Assembly (NCBI GenBank): GCA_016871175.1
Contig: VFZL01000039.1
Location: 1 to 38,768, forward strand
Reading direction: 5' to 3'
Source: Acidimicrobiia bacterium
Lineage (GTDB): Bacteria > Acidobacteriota > Vicinamibacteria > Vicinamibacterales > CAVVIG01
Length of the DNA stretch: 38,768 nt
Part shown: positions 23,376 to 31,275 of the stretch, piece after piece
How the letters are laid out: each line of letters begins with the position of its first letter
Position numbering within the stretch: position 1 is the stretch's first letter
The notes under the pieces: generated by a model
Told to the model about the DNA's origin: nothing
The model's database searches: none
The model's input: only the letters and a program-made list of their open reading frames with translations
Translations under genes and position numbers: made by a program

Positions 23376-23409
23376 GCCGACCCGGGCCTTCCGCGTCGGC
23401 TTTTTTTTT
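23376..23409 (+). terminator. Intrinsic terminator ahead of asd (attenuator)
   Basis: GCCGAC (23376-23381) pairs with GTCGGC (23395-23400). CGG (23383-23385) pairs with CCG (23391-23393) above a single C-C mismatch, with a 5-base loop. Nine T follow at 23401-23409. It is the only textbook rho-independent terminator in the window. It lies between a promoter and the asd start rather than after a gene. Confidence 0.85.
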
Positions 23410-23509
23410 GACTGCCGCTCCCCAAGCGCAGCCGGAACGGCCCGTGAGCACTCACAGCGGTGTCACGGCAAGAGGGTCGTGGGATTGGGGCCGCACGACA
23501 GAGGACAAC

Positions 23510-24547
23510 ATGATTCCCGTGGGTATCTTGGGCGCGACCGGCATGGTCGGCCAACAGTTCATCGCCTGTCTCACCAACCATCCCTGGTTCACCGTCGACT
23601 GGCTTGGGGCAAGCGAGCGCTCCCAAGGCAAAGCGTTTCGCGATGCCGCGGCGTGGCGCTTGGCCTCGCCGCTTCCAGACAGAATCGCGAAGAAGGTCGT
23701 CGAGCAGGCTGCACCGGGCAACGCCCCGAAACTGGTGTTCTCCGGTTTGGATTCGTCGGTTGCGGGTGAGATCGAAGCCGCCTTCGCCGCTGCGGGTCAC
23801 ATCGTGGTGAGTAACTCGCGCAACTATCGCATGGAACAGACGGTGCCCCTGCTCATCCCCGAGGTGAATGCCGACCACCTGGAGCTGCTTCGATGCCAGA
23901 GCGTGGCCACCGGGTGGAAGGGGGCCGTCGTCACCAATCCGAACTGCTCGACCGTCGTGTTGGCCATGGCGCTTGCGCCCCTTCGCCAGTTCGGCCTCAA
24001 GACGGGGCTCGTGACCACGCTCCAGGCGATCTCGGGTGCGGGATACCCCGGCGTGCCGTCGTGGGACATCCTGGGGAACATCATTCCCTTCATCGGCGGC
24101 GAGGAAGACAAAGTCGAGAGCGAGCCGCGAAAGATCCTTGGCACCCTGAAGGGCGATCGCATCGACTATCACCCGGTGAAGCTCAGCGCGACGACCACGC
24201 GTGTGCCGGTGCAGAACGGTCACTCGATGTCCGTGTCGGTCGGGTTGGAGCAGCGGCCGACGCCTGAGGCGATCATCGATGCGTGGAATTCGTTCCGTGG
24301 TCGCCCGCAAGAACTCGAGCTGCCGACCGCTCCACCACAGCCGATCGTCTACCGTGCCGAGCAGAACCGTCCCCAGCCCATCCTCGACGTCAACAGCGAC
24401 AACGGCATGACCGTGACGGTTGGTCGCCTGCGCACATGCGCCCTCTTCGACTACAAGTTCGTCGCGCTCGGCCACAACACCATCCGGGGCGCTGCGGGTG
24501 CGGCCGTTCTCAACGCGGAGCTGATGCACAAACACGGAATTCTGTGA
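23510..24547 (+). CDS. asd: Aspartate-semialdehyde dehydrogenase, archaeal/fungal type
   Basis: The 345-residue enzyme reduces aspartyl phosphate to aspartate semialdehyde, the branch point to Lys, Thr and Met. The NADP-binding loop is GILGATGMVGQQ at the N-terminus and the active-site Cys is in NPNCSTVVLAMALAP. The GATGMVGQ loop and NPNCST form place it in the archaeal/fungal-like class rather than the E. coli class. GAGGA lies four bases before ATG 23510. The same frame is open upstream to 23108 but that part covers the leader and terminator. It heads the asd-dapB-dapA-M20-MutS-like operon. Confidence 0.93.
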   Translation: MIPVGILGATGMVGQQFIACLTNHPWFTVDWLGASERSQGKAFRDAAAWRLASPLPDRIAKKVVEQAAPGNAPKLVFSGLDSSVAGEIEAAFAAAGHIVVSNSRNYRMEQTVPLLIPEVNADHLELLRCQSVATGWKGAVVTNPNCSTVVLAMALAPLRQFGLKTGLVTTLQAISGAGYPGVPSWDILGNIIPFIGGEEDKVESEPRKILGTLKGDRIDYHPVKLSATTTRVPVQNGHSMSVSVGLEQRPTPEAIIDAWNSFRGRPQELELPTAPPQPIVYRAEQNRPQPILDVNSDNGMTVTVGRLRTCALFDYKFVALGHNTIRGAAGAAVLNAELMHKHGIL

Positions 24548-24562
24548 GAATAGAGTTCCCTG

Positions 24563-25306
24563 ATGCGTCTCCTTCTCGTGGGCTACGGCAAGATGGGTCG
24601 ACTCGTCGGCGAGCTCGCCCGTGAATACGAGGGTGAGGTTGTGGGCATCGTCGACCCGCAGTCGTCGTCCGCGACCGGCACGGCTGACGACGACCGGTGG
24701 AAGGGCAACGTCGATGTGGCGATCGACTTTTCGCAAGGCGACGCGGTGCGGTCGAATGTGCCGGCCCTCGCCGGGCGAGGTATCAACATCGTGTTGGGTA
24801 CGACGGGCTGGCAGCAGCACGAGGCTGCCTTGCGTGCCGCCGTCGCCGAGGCTGGCGTGGGCGTGGTGGCGGCGCCGAACTTTTCGACCGGCGTCGTGCT
24901 GTTCGAAGCGATCGTGCGCTACGCCGCGCAGCGATTCGCCGATCAGCCCGAGTTCAGTGCCTGGCTGCACGAGGCGCATCACGGCGCGAAGAAGGACGCA
25001 CCGTCTGGAACGGCACTGTTGCTGAAGCGTGCGATCGAGACCGGCGGTTTCAACCGGCACGTCGACGTTTCGGTCACCCGGGCAGGGTTCATTCCAGGTA
25101 CGCATACGATCGGGTTCGACGGACCGTCGGATGCCATCACGCTGACGCACGCCGCGCGCGACCGCGGTGCCTTCGCGCGGGGCGCGTTGGTGGCTGCGCG
25201 CTGGGTTCAGGGAAAGCGCGGATGGTTCGACATGCAGGACGTGCTCTCGCTGCGAGACGAGGCTGGTAGGCCTGTAGGGGGCCATGCAGGTAAGGGGGAC
25301 TCATGA
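24563..25306 (+). CDS. dapB: 4-hydroxy-tetrahydrodipicolinate reductase
   Basis: The 247-residue enzyme carries out the second committed step of lysine and diaminopimelate synthesis. The dinucleotide-binding loop is LLVGYGKMGRLVGE. VLGTTGW and the catalytic region EAHHGAKKDAPSGTA with its His pair and Lys follow. The C-terminal FARGALVAARWVQGKRGWFDMQD closes the fold. The length fits short DapB forms. It starts 15 bases after asd, and its stop overlaps the dapA start. Confidence 0.92.
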   Translation: MRLLLVGYGKMGRLVGELAREYEGEVVGIVDPQSSSATGTADDDRWKGNVDVAIDFSQGDAVRSNVPALAGRGINIVLGTTGWQQHEAALRAAVAEAGVGVVAAPNFSTGVVLFEAIVRYAAQRFADQPEFSAWLHEAHHGAKKDAPSGTALLLKRAIETGGFNRHVDVSVTRAGFIPGTHTIGFDGPSDAITLTHAARDRGAFARGALVAARWVQGKRGWFDMQDVLSLRDEAGRPVGGHAGKGDS

Positions 25307-26211
25307 GAACACCATGGACCGGCGTGGGCACGGCGCTCGTAACCCCCTTCACCAAGTCGGGTGAGCTCGACGAGCCGGCCGTCCGTCGTCTTGGCCGGCG
25401 ACAGATCGACGCTGGGATTCACTTCCTCGTGCCGTGTGGGACGACCGGAGAAAACCCGACGTTGTCGCTCGCCGAGCGCGTCCGCATCGTCGAGATCCTG
25501 GTCGACGAGGCCGGTGGCAAGGCGCCCATCCTCGCCGGCGCAGGTGGATACGACACGCGGGAAATCATTCACCTCGCAGCTGAGATGCTGCGCGCCGGAG
25601 CGTCGGGTCTACTGTCGGTGACGCCGTACTACAACAAACCGACGCAGGAAGGGCTCTACCAGCACTTCCAGGCGATTGCGGAGAGCACCCCTCTTCCAAT
25701 CATCTTGTACAACGTCCCGAGCCGTACAGGTATCAACCTCGAGCCCGTGACGGTCGCTCGCTTGGCCGCGGTGCCGAACATCGTCGGCATCAAGGAAGCG
25801 TCCGGCAACATCTCGCAGATGTGCGACCTCTGTCACATGGTTCCGTCCGAGTTCATCGTGCTGTCCGGCGACGATGCGGTGACGTTGCCGTTGATGGCGG
25901 TCGGCGGGCGCGGTGTAATTTCCGTGGCGTCGAACGAGATGCCCGCCGAGATGGCTCAGATGGTCGAAGCAGCAGAGCGAGGCGACTTCGCCGCCGCACG
26001 TCGTGTGCACGAACGCATCCTGCCGTTGATGCAGATCAACTTCGTGGAATCCAATCCAGGACCCGTGAAGTGCGCGATGGCTGCGATGGGCCTGATCGAG
26101 GAACAGTACCGGTTACCCATGGTCCCGCCTCGGCCCGAATCGAAGGCGCGGATCAACCGCGTGCTGCACGCGCTCGAGCTGCTGCGAGCGACAGCGCCCC
26201 ACGCGTCGTGA
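25303..26211 (+). CDS. dapA: 4-hydroxy-tetrahydrodipicolinate synthase
   Basis: The 302-residue TIM-barrel enzyme condenses pyruvate with aspartate semialdehyde. Family motifs are GTTGENPTLS, VTPYYNKPTQEGLYQHF with the catalytic Tyr, YNVPSRTG and GIKEASGN with the Schiff-base Lys. Its ATG overlaps the dapB stop, and its stop overlaps the GTG of the M20 gene, so dapB, dapA and the amidohydrolase are translationally linked. In this order dapB precedes the synthase that makes its substrate. Confidence 0.94.
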   Translation: MRTPWTGVGTALVTPFTKSGELDEPAVRRLGRRQIDAGIHFLVPCGTTGENPTLSLAERVRIVEILVDEAGGKAPILAGAGGYDTREIIHLAAEMLRAGASGLLSVTPYYNKPTQEGLYQHFQAIAESTPLPIILYNVPSRTGINLEPVTVARLAAVPNIVGIKEASGNISQMCDLCHMVPSEFIVLSGDDAVTLPLMAVGGRGVISVASNEMPAEMAQMVEAAERGDFAAARRVHERILPLMQINFVESNPGPVKCAMAAMGLIEEQYRLPMVPPRPESKARINRVLHALELLRATAPHAS

Positions 26212-27221
26212 CCTCGTCAGGTGCCGTCGATCCCGTCGCGCTGACCTGTGCTCTCGTAGACATCGACTCTACGACCGGGGGAGAGGGCGAGGCGGGGCGT
26301 TGGCTGTCGACATACCTGCGTGGCCTCGGCTACTCGGTCGCGGAGCAGCCCGTCGACGGCACGCGTTTCAACGTGCTGGCGACACTGGATACCCCGGATA
26401 TCGTGTTCTCGACTCACTACGACACCGTACCGCCGTATTTCCGAAGTCGAGTCGCTCAGGGGCGGATCTTCGGCCGCGGCTCCTGTGACGCCAAAGGCAT
26501 TCTCGCCGCCCAGGTGGCCGCGGTCGAACGTCTGCGGGCAGAGGGCCAGCGCCACGTCGGCCTACTCTTCGTCGTGGGCGAGGAGCGCGGGAGCGAGGGC
26601 GCCCAGGTGGCGAATGCGACACCAAACCGCTGTCGCTACCTGATCGACGGGGAACCAACCAATCTCCGGCTTGGCGTGGCGACACGTGGCGTGCTCCGAC
26701 TGCGTCTTCGGGCGACCGGTAAGGCGGCGCATTCCGCGTTGCCCGAGCTGGGCGAGTCCGCCATCGACAAGCTGCTGGATGCGCTCATCGAACTCAGGCA
26801 GAAGACGTTTCCAGGCGATCCCGTGCTCGGCCGTACGCACTACACGGTCGGTTTGATCAAAGGTGGCGTGGCGCCGAACGTTGTGTCCCCGGCCGCCGAG
26901 GCCGAGGTGTTGTTCCGCACGGTGTCAGACTCCCGCAAGGTGCTCGACGTTGTCGCAGGGCTCGCGCAGCGCGTCACCATAGAGCCGCTCCTGGACGTAC
27001 CGATCGTCCGACTCAGCACAGTGCCCGGGTTCGAGACTGCGGTGCTTCAGTTCACGACCGACATCCCGTTTCTGACCAACTGGGGCCGTCCGCTGCTCTA
27101 CGGTCCCGGTTCGATTCACGTGGCCCACACGGCGGACGAGTCGGTGGCGATCGACGAGTTGCACGCGGCCATTGACGGCAACGTCCGCTTGGCCCACGCT
27201 CTGCTGGCGCAGGCGTCGTGA
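26208..27221 (+). CDS. M20-family amidohydrolase, DapE/ArgE/LysK-like
   Basis: The 337-residue dinuclear zinc enzyme shows H70-Y-D72 in FSTHYDTVPP, Asp94 in GRGSCDAKG and Glu125-Glu126 in VVGEERGSEGA. A dimerisation domain then begins near TGKAAHSALPELGESAI. Its place directly after dapA suggests removal of an acyl group from an N-acyl-diaminopimelate or a related amine, which would make it a DapE-like step. No dapD or aminotransferase gene is nearby. ArgE or LysK activity cannot be excluded. The GTG at 26208 overlaps the dapA stop; a longer in-frame opening at 25821 lies within dapA. Confidence 0.82.
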   Translation: MTSSGAVDPVALTCALVDIDSTTGGEGEAGRWLSTYLRGLGYSVAEQPVDGTRFNVLATLDTPDIVFSTHYDTVPPYFRSRVAQGRIFGRGSCDAKGILAAQVAAVERLRAEGQRHVGLLFVVGEERGSEGAQVANATPNRCRYLIDGEPTNLRLGVATRGVLRLRLRATGKAAHSALPELGESAIDKLLDALIELRQKTFPGDPVLGRTHYTVGLIKGGVAPNVVSPAAEAEVLFRTVSDSRKVLDVVAGLAQRVTIEPLLDVPIVRLSTVPGFETAVLQFTTDIPFLTNWGRPLLYGPGSIHVAHTADESVAIDELHAAIDGNVRLAHALLAQAS

Positions 27222-29005
27222 GCGCCGCGGGGCCACGCGCGGAGTACTCGCGGCGCGTCGCGCGCTGGGACGAAGCGATCGGGAGCGGCGAACGCCGGCA
27301 CCTCCTCATCTCCAACCTACGATTGGCCGTAGCCGGGTTCATTGCGCTCACGGCGTGGCTGGTGTTCTTCCGTGCCGCGGCTCCCCTGGCGGCCTTTCTC
27401 GTGCCCTCGGCCGCGATGCTGGCGCTGCTCGTCGTGCATGCGTTGGTGCTCCAGCGCAACGAACGAGCAGACCGAGCGAAGCGTTTCCACCTCCGTGGTC
27501 TGGCGCGACTGGACGGCCGATGGCCGGGTACCGGATCGGACGGCGCTCGCTTCGGCGAGGGCCATCCCTATGCACGCGACCTCGATCTCTTTGGACACGG
27601 CTCGCTCTTTCAGCTGCTCTCGATCGCGAGGACTGAAGCTGGGGAGGAGACACTGGCCGAGTGGCTGCGCGGTCCGGCCGACCTCGACGAGGTGCGCGCG
27701 CGACAGGCTGCCGTGATGGAACTGACGCCGAAGCTCGATTTTCGCGAGGACCTTGCAATCCTGGCTGCCGAGGCGCACGTCGGTCGCACGAGCGCCCTCG
27801 CGCGCTGGTCCACGCTCACTCCCGCCGGGCTGCCCGCGTGGCTGGCCGCCGTCTTGGCGGTTCTGGCAATCGGGACCATAGCGGTCATCACGCTGGCGTT
27901 CGGCGACCTCGTGCCGATTGAAGCGGTCCTCGTCTGGCTCGCCATCGAGGCCGTTGTCGCAGCCGTGTGGCGACGCCAGGTTCGAGAGGTCGTGCATCGC
28001 ATCGAAGAGCCGTCGCTTGACATCAGGCTCCTGACGTCGCTTCTCGAGCGCCTCGAGCGTGAGCCGTTCGACTCTCCCAAACTGAAGGCCATTCACAGGC
28101 GCCTCGTCGTGGACGACGTGGTGCCATCGGCGCGTCTTCGTCAGTTGCAGGCGCGCGTGTCAGCGCTCGATTCGCTCCACAATCCGCTCTTCGCGCCGAT
28201 TGGCGCCATGTTGCTCGTTCGCGAGCAGGCGGCCGTGTGGATCGATCGCTGGCATGACTCCAATGGCCGACTGCTGGCCGGCTGGCTGGACGCGATCGGC
28301 GAGCTGGAGGCGCTGAGCTCATTGGCTTCCTACGCATATGAACGTCCGGGCCAGCCGTTTCCCGCGCTTGTCGAACCCGGGCCTGTGCTCGACGCCACGG
28401 CACTCGCTCATCCGCTCATCGTCGACCGCGAGCCAGTCCCAAACGATCTGTCGCTCGGTGGCGATGCGCCGCGCGTGCTGCTGATCAGCGGATCGAACAT
28501 GTCAGGCAAGAGCACCCTGCTTCGAGCGGTCGGGTGTAACGTCGTCCTCGCGCTTGCCGGCGCGCCGGTGCATGCCAAGTCGCTCACGCTGTCGCCCGTG
28601 GCACTCGGGGCGACGCTCCGAGTGGAAGATTCGCTTCAGGCGGGCATCTCGCGCTTCTACGCGGAGATTCTGCGGATTCGCGCGATCGTCGAAACGGCGT
28701 CCGGCTCTCTCCCGCTCCTCTTCTTGCTCGACGAGATCTTGCACGGGACGAATTCCCACGACCGTCGCATCGGGGCCGACGCGATCGTTCGCTCCCTGGT
28801 CGACGCTGGCGCGATCGGCTTGGTGACGACGCACGATCTCGCATTGACGGAGCTGACCAACACGCTGGGCTCCCGCGCCGCCAACGTCCACTTCGAGGAT
28901 CGCATCGAGGACGGCAAGATGGCGTTCGACTACCGGATGCGGCCCGGGGTGGTCGAGCACAGCAACGCCCTCGAGTTGATGCGAGCCGTCGGGCTCAAAG
29001 TGTAG
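27218..29005 (+). CDS. Membrane-anchored MutS-like ATPase
   Basis: The 595-residue protein has two hydrophobic regions, about 32-85 (LAVAGFIALTAWLVFFRAAA and beyond) and about 205-250 (LPAWLAAVLAVLAIGTIAVI and beyond). The C-terminal MutS ATPase domain has Walker A SGSNMSGKST (about 424-433), Walker B FLLDEILHGTNSHDR (about 503-517) and TTHDLALTEL. No mismatch-recognition, connector or Smr domain is present. Such membrane MutS-like proteins are widespread in Bacteroidota and Acidobacteriota; their job is not known. GTG start overlaps the M20 stop (GTGA), making it the last gene of the lysine operon. Confidence 0.82.
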   Translation: MSAAGPRAEYSRRVARWDEAIGSGERRHLLISNLRLAVAGFIALTAWLVFFRAAAPLAAFLVPSAAMLALLVVHALVLQRNERADRAKRFHLRGLARLDGRWPGTGSDGARFGEGHPYARDLDLFGHGSLFQLLSIARTEAGEETLAEWLRGPADLDEVRARQAAVMELTPKLDFREDLAILAAEAHVGRTSALARWSTLTPAGLPAWLAAVLAVLAIGTIAVITLAFGDLVPIEAVLVWLAIEAVVAAVWRRQVREVVHRIEEPSLDIRLLTSLLERLEREPFDSPKLKAIHRRLVVDDVVPSARLRQLQARVSALDSLHNPLFAPIGAMLLVREQAAVWIDRWHDSNGRLLAGWLDAIGELEALSSLASYAYERPGQPFPALVEPGPVLDATALAHPLIVDREPVPNDLSLGGDAPRVLLISGSNMSGKSTLLRAVGCNVVLALAGAPVHAKSLTLSPVALGATLRVEDSLQAGISRFYAEILRIRAIVETASGSLPLLFLLDEILHGTNSHDRRIGADAIVRSLVDAGAIGLVTTHDLALTELTNTLGSRAANVHFEDRIEDGKMAFDYRMRPGVVEHSNALELMRAVGLKV

Positions 29006-30599
29006 AGGACAAGGTGCGCTCCACCCCGAGCGCGACGTGCATGAGCACGTTCGTCTCGTGACGGCGGCCGACCAGCTGGAGCCCGATCGGGAGGCCGTCC
29101 GCGCTCGTGCCGCAGGGGAGTGTCACGGCGGGGTGTCCCGTGATGTTGAAGAGCTGAGTCAGGCGCAGCATGAGATTCCGAACGGCATGTGGTTGGTCGT
29201 CGATGCTGAGCGTGGTCGCGCCGAGTGGCGGCGCGACGATGGGGAGCGTCGGCAAGACGAGGACGTCGTGCCACGAGAGCGTCGCGTCCACTTCTCGTCT
29301 CAGCAAATCTCGACCTGCCAGCGCGCGCAGGTAGTCCTCGCCAAGAACGAAGCGGGCCATCTCCAGCCGGAGTCGAACCGGAACGGTGTACAGATCGGGC
29401 GTGGCCTCGAGCGTCGAGGCGTGATAGGCGGCCGCCTCCGCGAACACTATCAACAGATAGACCGCTGGGATGTCGCCGGCGTGGGCGATATCGACCGTCG
29501 ACACCCGGGCACCGGCCCGTTGCAGCGACTCCACGGCGGCGTCGAAGCTTGCACGGATCGAGGGCTCCAGCAGCTCGCAGAAGTACCGGTGTGGCACGCC
29601 CACACGAAGGCCGGCCAGTGGCGAAGGGCTGAGCGGACGCGCGGTGGGACGGCCGAGGAGCGCTTGGTAGAGGTACCAGGCGTCGGTGACGGTCTGTGCC
29701 AGGGGCCCCACGTGATCAAGGGTGCGCGACAGCGGCACGACCCCGTCAGTCGCCAACTCGTCGATCGTTGGCTTGAGCCCGACGAGACCACAGGCCGCCG
29801 ACGGAATTCGGATCGAACCGCCAGTGTCGGTCCCCAAGGTCCCGAGCGCCATACCGGCAGCCACGCTGACCGCCGATCCGCCGCTCGAGCCGCCCGGCGA
29901 CCGCCTGGGGTCGAGCGGATGACGCACGGCCCCGAAGCCGGAGTCCTCGCTGGTCGTGCCGAAGGCGAACTCGTGCAGGTTGGTCTTGCCGACAATCACG
30001 GCCCCGGCGTGGCGCACGTGCACGACCGCTGAAGCGTCCGCACGTGCGACGTCGCTGGCGCGCAGACGCGATCCGGCCGTGGTTGCCGCACCGCGAACGT
30101 CGAACAGATCCTTCAGCGAGAGCGGCACACCGTGCAGGGGACCACGGTCGTGTCCAGCAGCGAGCTCCTCGTCGGCCTGTTGTGCTCGCGCCCGCGCCTC
30201 GTCCGCCATCACGGCGATGAACGCGTTCAGCGCGCCGTTGCGGGCGTCGATTGCCTGAAGACACGCCTCGGTCGCTTCGAGCGAGGACGTTTCTCCCGCG
30301 CGAAGCCGTCGTCCGAATTCGGCGATGGTGAGGCGCGGCGACTTGCCGTCTGGCCGTCCCAGCCGGTGAGCAGATGGCGTTGGTGCCCGTGCGTACGACG
30401 CGTGCGGCGGCGGTGGCGCGCTGCCTTCAAAGGACGATCTCTTCGGCTCGATCGCTCGCGGCGCCGCCGTCTCATTGAAGCTCGCGCCACGCAGGCGAAG
30501 CACCGATTGGCCGAGCCCCTCGAGGAGCGGCACGAGTTCGGGCAGGCCGCGCCTTTCGGCGTCGGCGATGGCGGCCTGGAGCCATCCGTTCACCGTCAT
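28995..30599 (-). CDS. Amidase signature family protein
   Basis: The 534-residue enzyme has the complete Ser-cisSer-Lys triad: Lys163 in PLSLKDLFD, Ser238 in SPGGSSGGSA and Ser262 in DTGGSIRIPS. An N-terminal helical extension (about 1-45) and a Pro/Ala-rich linker precede the catalytic domain. It could be a general amidase or a GatA-like enzyme, but no gatB or gatC lies nearby, so a stand-alone amidohydrolase is more likely. ATG 30599 begins four bases after the O-methyltransferase stop. Its last codons overlap the convergent MutS-like gene by 11 bases. Confidence 0.88.
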   Translation of the reverse strand: MTVNGWLQAAIADAERRGLPELVPLLEGLGQSVLRLRGASFNETAAPRAIEPKRSSFEGSAPPPPHASYARAPTPSAHRLGRPDGKSPRLTIAEFGRRLRAGETSSLEATEACLQAIDARNGALNAFIAVMADEARARAQQADEELAAGHDRGPLHGVPLSLKDLFDVRGAATTAGSRLRASDVARADASAVVHVRHAGAVIVGKTNLHEFAFGTTSEDSGFGAVRHPLDPRRSPGGSSGGSAVSVAAGMALGTLGTDTGGSIRIPSAACGLVGLKPTIDELATDGVVPLSRTLDHVGPLAQTVTDAWYLYQALLGRPTARPLSPSPLAGLRVGVPHRYFCELLEPSIRASFDAAVESLQRAGARVSTVDIAHAGDIPAVYLLIVFAEAAAYHASTLEATPDLYTVPVRLRLEMARFVLGEDYLRALAGRDLLRREVDATLSWHDVLVLPTLPIVAPPLGATTLSIDDQPHAVRNLMLRLTQLFNITGHPAVTLPCGTSADGLPIGLQLVGRRHETNVLMHVALGVERTLSSTL

Positions 30600-30603
30600 C
30601 GCC

Positions 30604-31257
30604 CTATCCGCCCCGTTTGACCGATAGTGCGATGCCATCGCGCATCGGAACGATGGCCGTCATCAGCCGTGGGTCCTGGCTGACCCGCCGGTTGTATTCG
30701 GCAATCGCGTCGGTGTCCAAGCCGTCTCGCTTCGGCGGCGACACGAACCCCGGCACGACCTCGCCGTCCCAGAGTACGTTGTCGGTGACCAGCAGGCCGC
30801 TGGGGCGGAGCAGCGTCACCAGCCGATCGAGCATCGGGACATAGTGTTGCTTGTGACCATCTTGAAAAACGAGATCGAATGGGCCGGCCACCTTGTTGAT
30901 CAGAAGGGAGGCGTCACCGGCCATGACGTTGACGCGATCTGCGACTCCGGCGCGCTCGAAGTTCTCGCGCGCGACCTTCACGCGAGCTGGGTCCAGTTCC
31001 ATGGTCAGGAGCAGGCCGTCCTTCGGCAGGGCTGCGGCCATCCAGATGCCCGAGTAGCCGATCGCGGTGCCGATTTCCAGCACCCGTCTCGCGCCGATGG
31101 CTGTGACGAGGACCCGCAGGAGCGCGCCCACTTCGGCGTCGACCAGCGGCAGCCTGTGCTCGCCGCCAGCCCGCGCGATGTCGAGGAGCACCGCATCGCT
31201 TTGCCGGTTGAGCGACGCCAGGTAGCGTTCGACGAGATCGGGGACGATCTGCCCCAT
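30604..31257 (-). CDS. Class I SAM-dependent O-methyltransferase (COMT/CCoAOMT type)
   Basis: The 217-residue enzyme has the SAM-binding loop VLEIGTAIGYSGIWMA, then TMELDPARVKVA, VMAGDA and the metal-linked stretch DLVFQDGHKQHY. TDNVLWDGEV follows. This is the pattern of metal-dependent small-molecule O-methyltransferases (Methyltransf_3). The acceptor cannot be read from sequence. GGAG precedes the ATG at 31257 by about eight bases. It is divergent from pyruvate kinase with only 18 bases between the starts and is probably co-transcribed with the amidase. Confidence 0.9.
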   Translation of the reverse strand: MGQIVPDLVERYLASLNRQSDAVLLDIARAGGEHRLPLVDAEVGALLRVLVTAIGARRVLEIGTAIGYSGIWMAAALPKDGLLLTMELDPARVKVARENFERAGVADRVNVMAGDASLLINKVAGPFDLVFQDGHKQHYVPMLDRLVTLLRPSGLLVTDNVLWDGEVVPGFVSPPKRDGLDTDAIAEYNRRVSQDPRLMTAIVPMRDGIALSVKRGG

Positions 31258-31275
31258 AATTGACTCCGATTCTAC

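Noticed and set aside
23108-23509. N-terminal extension of asd by 134 codons
   Set aside because: It spans the leader frame and an intrinsic terminator, and the Rossmann fold begins directly at the GAGGA-preceded ATG 23510.
23260-23509. Lysine riboswitch ahead of asd
   Set aside because: Only about 115 bases separate the putative transcript start from the terminator, too short for the L-box aptamer, and the conserved lysine-box elements were not seen.
25821-26207. N-terminal extension of the M20 gene
   Set aside because: It lies wholly inside dapA in another frame and is Arg-rich; the GTG overlapping the dapA stop fits the operon pattern.
29037-30032. A 331-codon plus-strand frame opposite the amidase
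   Set aside because: The amidase strand carries a complete Ser-cisSer-Lys triad; the plus-strand product has no domain-like pattern.
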